Shown here: positions 1-5,156 of the stretch, piece by piece | Position numbering within the stretch: the stretch's first letter is position 1 | Layout of the letters: each line of letters opens with the position of its first letter | Source: Desulfotignum sp. | Lineage (GTDB): Bacteria > Desulfobacterota > Desulfobacteria > Desulfobacterales > Desulfobacteraceae | Assembly (NCBI GenBank): GCA_011390695.1 | Contig: JAABRW010000097.1 | Span: 1-5,156, forward strand | DNA length: 5,156 nucleotides | Direction: 5' to 3' | Program-made: the position numbers and the translations under genes | The notes under the pieces: generated by a model | Seen by the model: only the letters and a program-made list of their open reading frames with translations | The model's database searches: none | Told to the model about the DNA's origin: nothing

Positions 1-158
1 GCCCGGTTGCTGTCGTTGCCCACCAACAGGTTGGCAGTGTCACAGGCAAAGGTGTCCAGAACCCCGCAGACAGGTACCCCCATCTGCTGGAACCCAAACC
101 TGCCTTTGTCCTGAACCGTGGTAAATCCGCCGGGGGCCAGCACTTCAAAAGCGGGCAT
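1..158 (-). CDS. pxpC: 5-oxoprolinase subunit PxpC (KipA / carboxyltransferase-like), N-terminal part only
   Basis: Only the first 52 codons are visible; the gene runs off the left edge. PxpC is one of the two carboxylase-like subunits of the prokaryotic 5-oxoprolinase (PxpABC), which uses ATP to open cytoplasmic 5-oxoproline to L-glutamate; the B. subtilis homologue is KipA. Translating the minus strand from the ATG at 158-156 gives a typical family start: a VLAPGGFTTVQDKGRFGFQ stretch (residues 6-24), then GVPVCGVLD (27-35) and ANLLVGND (42-49), matching the usual PG-x-x-T-x-VQD-x-GR-x-G and AN-x-L-V-GN signatures. The start shares one base with the pxpB stop (TGATG) and has an AAGGAG ribosome site 8 bases upstream at 167-172. 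Family members are usually about 300 residues or more, so most of the protein lies outside. Family assignment is confident; whether the full gene is intact cannot be judged. Confidence 0.93.
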   Translation of the reverse strand, partial: MPAFEVLAPGGFTTVQDKGRFGFQQMGVPVCGVLDTFACDTANLLVGNDSNR

Positions 159-865
159 CAGCGGGTCTCCTTTTTGGCCAGCCGGTCATATTCTGATTCG
201 GATATGGGCACAAATTTTATCTTATCTCCTGCCCGGTAAAAAAAGGGATCTTTTTTTTCGGGTGCAAACAGGTTCAGCGGGGTTCTGCCGATGATCTGCC
301 ACCCGCCCGGGCTGGCAATGGGATACATGCCGGTCTGGTTGTTGGCAATGCCCACAGAGCCTTTGGGTACGACCATGCGCGGGGTGTTCAGCCGGGGGGT
401 GTTCAGCCTTTCATCCAGTCCCCCTAAAAACGCAAACCCCGGTGTGAACCCCACCATGTAGATCAGGTATTCCGGGGCCGTATGCACCTGGATCACCTGG
501 GCTTGGGTCAGGCCTGAGACGGCCTGAACATTGCCGATATCCGGACCGAACTCCCCGCCATAGCACACCGGAATCTCCACCACCTTGACCGCCTCTGCAT
601 CCAGGTCTTCCCGGCCGTCATCCAGATTTTCCACCAGTTTGTAAAGCCGGTCCGGATCCATGAGATCAGGATCATAGATAAACAGCAGGGACCGGTAGGT
701 TGGAATCACCTCCAGAATGCCTGGTGGAAGATTTTTTTCCATGGCCCGGGCCAATGCTCGCACCTGAGCATTGACCCGGGGATCAATGCCGTCACCGAAT
801 TCCACGAGAAATCCTTTGTCACCGGCCAGGCGGCAGAACGGTCTGTCATATACTTGTGCGGTCAT
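158..865 (-). CDS. pxpB: 5-oxoprolinase subunit PxpB (KipI / allophanate hydrolase subunit 1-like)
   Basis: This is the second subunit of the ATP-dependent 5-oxoprolinase, predicted to work with PxpC and PxpA in the cytoplasm. The protein is 235 residues, close to B. subtilis KipI and E. coli PxpB. Family blocks are in order: GDKGFLVEFGDGI near residues 15-27, VCYGGEFGPD (100-109), a conserved-type His at about 128, GFTPGFAFLGGL (139-150), the TPR-x-x-TPR block (154-163), VPKGSVGIA (166-174) and SPGGWQIIGRTP (185-196). The frame is open upstream to an ATG at 973, but those 36 extra codons lie wholly inside pxpA and do not resemble the family. The ATG at 865-863 places the known N-terminus correctly and overlaps the pxpA stop in an ATGA junction. 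No good Shine-Dalgarno sits at the normal distance (only a purine run about 13 bases upstream), so initiation probably depends on ribosomes finishing pxpA. B. subtilis KipI also inhibits the sporulation kinase KinA; nothing here suggests that role. Confidence 0.93.
   Translation of the reverse strand: MTAQVYDRPFCRLAGDKGFLVEFGDGIDPRVNAQVRALARAMEKNLPPGILEVIPTYRSLLFIYDPDLMDPDRLYKLVENLDDGREDLDAEAVKVVEIPVCYGGEFGPDIGNVQAVSGLTQAQVIQVHTAPEYLIYMVGFTPGFAFLGGLDERLNTPRLNTPRMVVPKGSVGIANNQTGMYPIASPGGWQIIGRTPLNLFAPEKKDPFFYRAGDKIKFVPISESEYDRLAKKETR
167..172 (-). promoter_or_regulatory. Ribosome binding site of pxpC
   Basis: The minus strand reads AAGGAG here, 8 bases before the ATG at 158-156. It lies inside the last codons of pxpB, so pxpC has its own strong initiation signal as well as the stop/start overlap. 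This fixes the pxpC start. Confidence 0.8.
381..408. repeat. Short in-frame tandem repeat inside pxpB
   Basis: A 13-base word beginning ggggtgttc occurs at 381-393 and again, identically, at 396-408, a period of 15 bases. It encodes LNTPR twice in a row (PxpB residues 154-163). PxpB/KipI proteins normally have a TPR-x-x-TPR pattern at this point, so the protein-level repetition is a family trait; only the exact DNA identity is particular to this gene. Confidence 0.7.
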
Positions 866-1641
866 AACGCTGATTTTTCCCCCATGGGCATCACCTGTAC
901 CCCATTGGTTTCCAGAATGTTTCTGATATTTTTCACCAGGGCCACGGCAGCCGGGTTGTCTCCATGCACGCACAGGGAGTGCACCTCCAGGTCGATGCGG
1001 CTGCCGTCCACAGCAATTACATATCCATTGGCCATGTCCAGGGCCCGCTGTGCCACGGTATCCGGATCAGAAATAACCGCCCCGGGCTGTTTTCTGGACA
1101 CCAGTGTCCCTTCGGGCGTATAAGCCCGGTCCGGAAAGGCTTCATATGCCACCTTGAGCCCCAGCTCCGCCCCCATGCGCCGCATGGGTTCCCCTTTTTT
1201 GCCTGCCAGAGCCACAAACAAAAGATCCGGATCAATGGCCAGTATGCCTGCGGCAACCCCTCTGGCAACGGTATCATTTTCCACCGCATCCAGGTACAGT
1301 GCCCCATGGGGTTTGACATGCTGCATTTTTGCCCCGTGGGCCCGGCAGAAACCCTGGAGGGCCCCCACCTGGTAGAGGACATACTGCTGGATCTCGGTTT
1401 CCAAGCAGGCCATGTGCCGCCGGCCGAATCCCAACAGGTCCGGATATCCCGGGTGGGCCCCGACACCCACTTTTTTTTCCTTTGCCAGTTTCACGGTCTT
1501 ATCCATTACCAGAGGATCTCCGGCATGGAATCCGCAGGCGATATTGGCCGAGGTAATATGGTCCATGACTTCCAGGTCCATACCGATGGTATAGGCACCA
1601 AAGCTTTCTCCCATATCACAGTTCAAATCTATGTGTTTCAT
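862..1641 (-). CDS. pxpA: 5-oxoprolinase subunit PxpA (LamB/YcsF family)
   Basis: PxpA is the YcsF-family subunit of the ATP-dependent 5-oxoprolinase, acting with PxpB and PxpC to make glutamate from 5-oxoproline. The 259-residue length fits the family (about 245-257). Diagnostic blocks are all present: DLNCDMGES (5-13), ANIACGFHAGDP (32-43), GAHPGYPD followed by GFGRR (61-75), KPHGALY (110-116), DRAYTPEGTLVSRKQPGAVI (171-190) and CVHGDNP (224-230). The many conserved Asp, His and Glu residues in these blocks are intact, so the protein looks functional. The ATG at 1641 has a TAAGG ribosome site at 1651-1655, 9 bases upstream. The gene begins 21 bases after dctM ends and its stop overlaps the pxpB start by four bases. 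The older name 'lactam utilization protein LamB' should not be confused with the maltoporin LamB. Confidence 0.96.
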   Translation of the reverse strand: MKHIDLNCDMGESFGAYTIGMDLEVMDHITSANIACGFHAGDPLVMDKTVKLAKEKKVGVGAHPGYPDLLGFGRRHMACLETEIQQYVLYQVGALQGFCRAHGAKMQHVKPHGALYLDAVENDTVARGVAAGILAIDPDLLFVALAGKKGEPMRRMGAELGLKVAYEAFPDRAYTPEGTLVSRKQPGAVISDPDTVAQRALDMANGYVIAVDGSRIDLEVHSLCVHGDNPAAVALVKNIRNILETNGVQVMPMGEKSAL

Positions 1642-1662
1642 GGTTCGTAACCTTACATAATT

Positions 1663-2973
1663 TTAGTTGGCTTTCATCAGGTTGGGCAGATACAGGGCGA
1701 TATCCGGAAAAACCGTTAAAATGGCTGTGGTCAGGAGCATCAAGAAAAAAAACGGCAGCGCATATCTGGCGATTTTCATGATAGGTTCTCCGGTGAGCCC
1801 CTGGATCACAAACAGGTTGAACCCCACAGGCGGTGTTATCTGGCTCACCTCCACCATGAGGATCAGATAGATGCCGAACCAGATGGGATCAAACCCGGCA
1901 GCCGTCACCATGGGCAGGGCAATGGGCAGGGTCATCACCACAATGGAAAACCCGTCCAGAAGACACCCCAGCAGGATGTACACACCCCCCAGCAGAATCA
2001 TGAGCATGTAAGGGGATAGATCCATCTGGGTGATGGCTTGGGTAATGGCGGCCGGAATGCCCAAAAACCCCATGACCCGAGACAAAAATCCAGCCCCCAC
2101 CACAATGAGCATGATCATGGCATTGGTCTTCACCGCGCCTTTGAGGCACGCAAACAGCACGGCTGCATTCATCTGCCGGTTGATGGCGGCAAAGACAAAC
2201 GCCCCGAACACCCCTAACGCCGCAGCTTCCGTGGGTGTGGCATACCCGCCGTAAATACTGCCCAGCACCATCAGGATCAAAATAAAAGTGGGGGCCAGGT
2301 CCTTGAGTCCCACAAACCGGTCTGCCCATGAATACGATTCCTGTGACTGGGGTGCGATTTCCGGATTCCGGATGCCCCGGTAAATGATATAAGTGGAATA
2401 GACCCCGGACAGCAGCAGCCCCGGCAGAATACCGGCCATGAACATTTTGCCGATGGACACCTCGGCCAGAATGGCATAGATGATCATGATCAGGGACGGC
2501 GGGATGAGAAATCCCAGGGTACCGGCTCCGGCCAGGGACCCCATAGAAAGGCTTCTGTCATACCCGAGCTTGTCGAATTCCGCCAGGGTGATGCGCCCCA
2601 CTGTGGCGGTTGTGGCGGCGCTGGAACCTGACACGGCAGCAAACAGTGTGCAGGACACGATGTTCATGAGGAGCAGTCCGCCGGGCAGCCGGTAGAGCCA
2701 GGGCACCAGAGCCCGGAAAAGCCGCTCTGATATCCCGGACCGGTACAGGATCTCCCCCATGAGAATAAACAGGGGCAGGGCCACATACTCCCATTTTTCA
2801 ATGGTGGCCCACACAGATGAGGCCATGTTGTTGCCCGCCGGCAGGGAGGAAAAAAAAGTCATGCCGATGAATCCCACAATAAACAGGGCAAACCCCACCC
2901 ATACGCCGGCGGCCAGCAGCAGAAACAGGGCTCCGAACACCACCACGGACATGAAAAAAAGATCGGTTTCCAT
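1663..2973 (-). CDS. dctM: TRAP transporter large permease subunit (DctM family)
   Basis: This inner-membrane protein is the ion-coupled transport subunit of a TRAP system; it pairs with DctQ and receives substrate from DctP. It has 436 residues, the normal length for a stand-alone DctM, and is very hydrophobic, with many membrane segments from about residue 8 to 425. Family signatures are clear: AAVSGSSAATTATVGR (112-127), the AGTLGFLIPPS block (150-160) followed by MAGILPG (179-185), YATPTEAAALGV (244-255) and EVSQITPPVGFN (375-386). The two PP-containing motifs mark the two halves of the pseudo-symmetric fold. The ATG at 2973 overlaps the dctQ TAA by one base (TAATG) and follows a very strong GAGGAGG ribosome site. 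Substrate cannot be read from this subunit; the downstream pxpABC genes suggest 5-oxoproline. Confidence 0.95.
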   Translation of the reverse strand: METDLFFMSVVVFGALFLLLAAGVWVGFALFIVGFIGMTFFSSLPAGNNMASSVWATIEKWEYVALPLFILMGEILYRSGISERLFRALVPWLYRLPGGLLLMNIVSCTLFAAVSGSSAATTATVGRITLAEFDKLGYDRSLSMGSLAGAGTLGFLIPPSLIMIIYAILAEVSIGKMFMAGILPGLLLSGVYSTYIIYRGIRNPEIAPQSQESYSWADRFVGLKDLAPTFILILMVLGSIYGGYATPTEAAALGVFGAFVFAAINRQMNAAVLFACLKGAVKTNAMIMLIVVGAGFLSRVMGFLGIPAAITQAITQMDLSPYMLMILLGGVYILLGCLLDGFSIVVMTLPIALPMVTAAGFDPIWFGIYLILMVEVSQITPPVGFNLFVIQGLTGEPIMKIARYALPFFFLMLLTTAILTVFPDIALYLPNLMKAN

Positions 2974-3476
2974 TACACGACCTCCTCATTTGTCCGGATA
3001 GCCTGCCAGGTTTTAACGGTGGTGGCGGCCAGCTGGATGAAAAACATGGCCGCCCCTGCCAGCATGACAGTCTGGGGAATCCACAGCGGGGTGTTGGTGA
3101 GGGTGCCGGAGGTGGATTCATACCGCATGGCGGAGCCGACCATTTTAAACAGGTACCACCACAGATATCCCATGAAAACCGTGGTAACACAGGTGGCGGC
3201 ACAGGTGATGACCCGGGCTAATGTGTCCGGTAAAAATCCCAGGATCAGGGTGATCCGGATGTGCCCTTTTTCCTTGAGGCAGTAACCGGCTCCCAGGAAA
3301 ATTATGGCTGCCAGGCCGTAAGCACTGTATTCATCCGCTATCAATGTGGTTTTTTCAAACAGGTTCCAGAGGGTGATCTCCACCAGAATCAGCACGGTCA
3401 TCAATCCCAGCAGCACGGCTGACACGCCGGCTGTAATATCACTCAGCCGGTCCGACCATTTTACAAGGGTATTCAT
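2973..3476 (-). CDS. dctQ: TRAP transporter small permease subunit (DctQ family)
   Basis: This is the small inner-membrane subunit that associates with DctM in a TRAP transporter. From the ATG at 3476 it has 167 residues and four predicted membrane segments, roughly residues 14-36, 51-67, 84-108 and 132-154, the standard DctQ topology. Family marks are the EKGHIRITL stretch (69-77, compare the usual G-G/K-HIRVDL) after the second segment and the PLWIPQ motif (130-135) entering the fourth. The frame is open up to an ATG at 3515, but that codon lies in the 3' arm of an inverted repeat and has no ribosome site. The ATG at 3476 has a good GGAGA site 4 bases upstream and gives a typical amphipathic N-terminus, so it was chosen. 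DctQ proteins diverge widely; the call rests on topology, motifs and position between dctP and dctM. Confidence 0.92.
   Translation of the reverse strand: MNTLVKWSDRLSDITAGVSAVLLGLMTVLILVEITLWNLFEKTTLIADEYSAYGLAAIIFLGAGYCLKEKGHIRITLILGFLPDTLARVITCAATCVTTVFMGYLWWYLFKMVGSAMRYESTSGTLTNTPLWIPQTVMLAGAAMFFIQLAATTVKTWQAIRTNEEVV
2981..2987 (-). promoter_or_regulatory. Strong ribosome binding site of dctM
   Basis: The minus strand reads GAGGAGG, 7 bases before the dctM ATG (2973-2971). It is embedded in the last codons of dctQ. A near-ideal Shine-Dalgarno together with a one-base stop/start overlap suggests efficient, coupled synthesis of the two membrane subunits. Confidence 0.8.
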
Positions 3477-3480
3477 TTTA

Positions 3481-3485
3481 TCTCC
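3481..3485 (-). promoter_or_regulatory. Ribosome binding site that sets the dctQ start
   Basis: The minus strand reads GGAGA at 3485-3481, followed by TAAA and the ATG at 3476-3474. This supports the shorter dctQ start over the upstream in-frame ATG at 3515, which lies in a predicted stem. Confidence 0.75.
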
Positions 3486-3504
3486 AAAAATTGTGGGAAG
3501 TGCC

Positions 3505-3575
3505 GGTCCAGGCATGGATATGCTGTTGTTTTATCAATTGTTTTGCCAATTGTCGACAGGACCATGCCTGGAACC
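3505..3575 (-). other. Nested inverted repeat in the dctP-dctQ spacer (candidate mRNA stem-loop)
   Basis: The arms tccaggcatgg (3507-3517) and ccatgcctgga (3562-3572) are perfectly complementary over 11 bases. Two more pairs (3505-3506 with 3574-3575) follow after one bulged base at 3573. Inside the 44-base loop, ACAG/CTGT (3523-3526 with 3556-3559) and two copies of caattg (3535-3540 and 3547-3552, six-base loop) can pair in nested order. In mRNA sense this would be a long composite hairpin 20 bases after the dctP stop and ending 28 bases before the dctQ start. No U-tract follows directly, so it is not a standard terminator. By analogy with structures that follow binding-protein genes in other transport operons, it may protect the dctP message or limit read-through, giving more binding protein than permease. 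The complementarity is seen; the role is inferred. Confidence 0.6.
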
Positions 3576-3595
3576 TTAATGTACTATGCTGTTTT

Positions 3596-4585
3596 CTACC
3601 TGCCGGTAATTTTGTAATACTGGGCCAGAATGGCCTGGGCATCCTCGCCCGCTTTCTGGGCCCATTCCGCTCTCAGCTTTTCACCGACAGCATTGAGCTC
3701 GGCCCGGAATTTCGAGTTCACCGGATTGATGATCATGCCGTTTTCCACCAGCGTTGCCCGGCTTTTGCGGTCCATGTCGCCGGCCAGGTTCCACATCTCA
3801 TCTTCCATTTCAGCGGCAATTTCCAGGACAATGTTCTGGGTATCCTTGTCCAGCTTGTTCCAGGCATCCAGGTTCACATTGATCATGTTCACCGGCCCTA
3901 CAATATTGATGGGGGTAAAGTATTTGAGCACTTCCCAGGCATTGGCATCCACACCAGACGGCGAAGAGGTGTACATGGAGTCCAGGAGCCCGGCTTTCAT
4001 GGCAGGGTATACCTCGGAAAAGGGCATTTTTCTGGCGGCAATGCCGGTGGCGTTGCCAAAGGCCAGGCCGGTGCCGTCATATACCCGCATTTTGAGCCCC
4101 TTGAGGTCTGCTGCAGAGGTGATGGGCCGCTGGGTGTAGATGCCGGAAAATGGCCATACAGATGTGTACAGGGTGATCTGGTTGAACCGTTTGAGATGCT
4201 TGGCATAGACCGGCTTGGACAGCTGATACAGCAGGCGCTGTTCAAAGGCGTTGGTGGAAATGAACGGCTGGGCTGTCAATGCCAGTACCGGGGCATCCCC
4301 TTCCACCATGCCTGTGGGGATCTCTGCAATGGCCAGCTGACCTTCGGCCACGGCCCGGAGCAGTTCTGGTCCCTTGAACCCCAGTGAGGCCCCGGCATGC
4401 AGCACAATATTCAATTCACCGTTGGTGGCTTCGGCCACTGCATCCGCAAAGCGCTGGGCACCCTGAGAATGAAAATTGCCGGCAGGGTAGTTCAGGTGCA
4501 GATCCCACTTGGTCTGGGCCAGGCCTGTGCCTGCCAGTATCAGAGAAAACATCAGACCGGTTAAAATGACTGCTAATTTTTTCAT
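3596..4585 (-). CDS. dctP: TRAP transporter periplasmic solute-binding protein (DctP family)
   Basis: This is the extracytoplasmic binding protein that captures a small, usually carboxylate-bearing solute and delivers it to DctQ/DctM. It has 329 residues, a normal length. A signal peptide is plain: KK at residues 2-3, a hydrophobic core at about 4-18, and a likely cleavage after GLA near residue 23. The mature protein has the family's landmarks: an H-x-x-GA-x-RFADAV-type helix (39-50), GELNI (56-60), then DLKGLKMRV (160-168) with Arg167 where DctP proteins place the arginine that salt-bridges the ligand carboxylate, and PFSEVYPAMKAGLLDSM (188-204). The ATG at 4585 has AAGGAG 6 bases upstream (4592-4597). 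Neighbouring pxpABC suggest 5-oxoproline as ligand; Bordetella pertussis TRAP binding proteins that hold pyroglutamate are a known precedent. Other carboxylates or amino-acid derivatives remain possible. Confidence 0.95.
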   Translation of the reverse strand: MKKLAVILTGLMFSLILAGTGLAQTKWDLHLNYPAGNFHSQGAQRFADAVAEATNGELNIVLHAGASLGFKGPELLRAVAEGQLAIAEIPTGMVEGDAPVLALTAQPFISTNAFEQRLLYQLSKPVYAKHLKRFNQITLYTSVWPFSGIYTQRPITSAADLKGLKMRVYDGTGLAFGNATGIAARKMPFSEVYPAMKAGLLDSMYTSSPSGVDANAWEVLKYFTPINIVGPVNMINVNLDAWNKLDKDTQNIVLEIAAEMEDEMWNLAGDMDRKSRATLVENGMIINPVNSKFRAELNAVGEKLRAEWAQKAGEDAQAILAQYYKITGR

Positions 4586-4591
4586 CTTTCT

Positions 4592-4597
4592 CTCCTT
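4592..4597 (-). promoter_or_regulatory. Ribosome binding site of dctP
   Basis: The minus strand reads AAGGAG, 6 bases before the dctP ATG (4585-4583), preceded by an A-rich run. It is a near-consensus site, as expected for a binding protein needed in high amounts. Confidence 0.8.
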
Positions 4598-4605
4598 TTT
4601 TGGGG

Positions 4606-4643
4606 TGATTAAACCAATATGTCAGCGTTTTCACGCATGAAAC
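4606..4643. promoter_or_regulatory. Candidate operator dyads in the regulator-dctP spacer
   Basis: The 64-base spacer (4586-4649) holds two imperfect dyads. On the minus strand 4616-4606 reads TGGTTTAATCA, one base off the perfect TGGT-N3-ACCA palindrome and one off the T-N-GT-N3-AC-N-A pattern commonly bound by FadR-type GntR regulators. A second, GTTTCA-TGCG-TGAAAAC (4643-4627), is an inverted repeat with one extra A. Either could bind the upstream regulator. I found no convincing -35/-10 pair around them, and sites this short arise by chance, so confidence is low. Confidence 0.3.
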
Positions 4644-4649
4644 ATCCTG

Positions 4650-5156
4650 TCAGGAGGTCATGAATACAATAATTCTTTCCCTGAACGTCAGTATGTGTTC
4701 TGAAATAAGCTGTTTTGCCCGCCCGGCATCTTTTTTTGCAAGGCTTGTGATGATCTGGTCATGTTCATGAAACACCGACTGGTAATGGGTTTCCAATGGT
4801 CTTTTGGGGTCGATGATATTGTCATAAGACAGATAAGACAGTCGCCTGGCCTCGCTTCTGATGTCCTTTACCGCCCGGATAAGAAACTCATTCTGGGAAC
4901 ACCTGGCAAAATGCATGTGAAATGCATGGTTTGCCTCAACCAGGTCAAACACATCATTGGCCATGATGGCTTTTTGTGCCCAGAGGTTGGCTGTTTTCAT
5001 TTTATCCAGAAAAACAGAGCAGTCCTTATCCACGGCAATGTCCACAATCCCCAGCTCGATCAGTTTCATGCTTTCAAACATGGCCTTGGTATTCTGCAGG
5101 GTAATGGGCCGGACAATCACCCCTTTTTTGGGATGGGATTCCACCATTTTTTCGCC
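4650..5156 (-). CDS. GntR-family transcriptional regulator, FCD (FadR) subfamily, N-terminus missing
   Basis: The frame is open to the right edge; 168 residues are visible and roughly 60 N-terminal residues (most of the winged helix-turn-helix) lie outside. The ATG at 5147 is internal: codons for GEK precede it, and the following VESHPKKGVIVRPIT is the typical end of a GntR wing (usual form: VE-x-x-P-G-R/K-G-x-x-VR). The rest is an all-helical FCD ligand-binding domain. Counting from Met at 5147, FCD landmarks are NHAFHMHFARCSQNEFL (73-89), EHDQIITSLAKKD (128-140) and SEHI (149-152). His77, His129 and His151 fit three of the usual metal-ligand positions, but the fourth, normally Asp, is Asn73. 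FCD regulators usually sense carboxylic acids and control adjacent catabolic genes. Placed upstream in the same direction, 64 bases from dctP, it most likely controls this operon; the ligand may be 5-oxoproline or glutamate (inference). Confidence 0.9.
   Translation of the reverse strand, partial: GEKMVESHPKKGVIVRPITLQNTKAMFESMKLIELGIVDIAVDKDCSVFLDKMKTANLWAQKAIMANDVFDLVEANHAFHMHFARCSQNEFLIRAVKDIRSEARRLSYLSYDNIIDPKRPLETHYQSVFHEHDQIITSLAKKDAGRAKQLISEHILTFRERIIVFMTS

Noticed and set aside
866..973. 36-codon N-terminal extension of pxpB
   Set aside because: It lies entirely within pxpA and does not resemble the family N-terminus; the ATG at 865 in the ATGA junction fits.
964..1650. Long plus-strand open frame of 228 codons opposite pxpA
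   Set aside because: It lies almost exactly antisense to a gene with clear family motifs, resembles no family I know, and is expected from the codon bias of pxpA.
3477..3515. 13-codon N-terminal extension of dctQ starting at 3515
   Set aside because: The ATG sits in the arm of the inverted repeat and has no ribosome site, whereas the ATG at 3476 has a good one.
3505..3575. The spacer inverted repeat as an intrinsic terminator
   Set aside because: The loop is 44 bases and no U-tract follows the 3' arm directly; the nearest T-run lies about 15 bases further on and is only five long.
3491..4387. Plus-strand open frame of 298 codons opposite dctP
   Set aside because: It is antisense to a well-supported binding-protein gene, has an odd His/Gly/Phe-rich composition without domain signatures, and no ribosome site was seen.
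4416..4634. Small minus-strand frame of 72 codons overlapping the dctP start
   Set aside because: It is an out-of-frame shadow of dctP, has no recognisable features, and overlaps the signal peptide region of a secure gene.
4601..4649. Sigma-70 promoter in the regulator-dctP gap
   Set aside because: A TTTAAT and a CTGACA are present on the minus strand but not at a workable spacing from each other or from suitable partners.

Overview
The window holds one tightly packed set of seven genes, all on the minus strand, so transcription runs from high to low coordinates. In transcription order they are: a GntR-family regulator of the FCD (FadR-like) type, cut by the right edge; a three-gene TRAP transporter (periplasmic binding protein dctP, small membrane subunit dctQ, large membrane subunit dctM); and pxpA, pxpB and the first 52 codons of pxpC, cut by the left edge. 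PxpA, PxpB and PxpC form the prokaryotic ATP-dependent 5-oxoprolinase, which opens 5-oxoproline (pyroglutamate) to L-glutamate. The simplest reading is a catabolic operon for extracellular 5-oxoproline: the regulator senses it, the TRAP system imports it, and PxpABC converts it to glutamate. The transporter's substrate is inferred from context and not proven by sequence.

Layout: pxpC (partial) 1-158; pxpB 158-865; pxpA 862-1641; a 21-base gap; dctM 1663-2973; dctQ 2973-3476; a 119-base spacer with a strong inverted repeat; dctP 3596-4585; a 64-base spacer; the regulator gene 4650-5156 (partial). Three junctions overlap (dctQ/dctM by 1 base, pxpA/pxpB by 4, pxpB/pxpC by 1), which implies co-transcription and probably translational coupling. 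Two spacers carry structure beyond a ribosome binding site: the dctP-dctQ gap (nested inverted repeats, plus a weak sigma-54-like match) and the regulator-dctP gap (imperfect dyads that could be operators). No stretch longer than about 120 bases lacks a gene. I saw no RNA gene, insertion sequence, CRISPR array or convincing intrinsic terminator.

The source is most likely a Gram-negative bacterium: it has a periplasmic TRAP binding protein with a classical signal peptide, purine-rich Shine-Dalgarno sites and moderately GC-rich coding DNA. The overall style reminded me of marine or anaerobic Desulfobacterota, but that is an impression, not a demonstrated assignment. The window looks like ordinary, well-organised metabolic DNA. 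The individual families are all known; the main interest is the pairing of a TRAP importer and FCD regulator with PxpABC, and the regulatory structure in the spacers.
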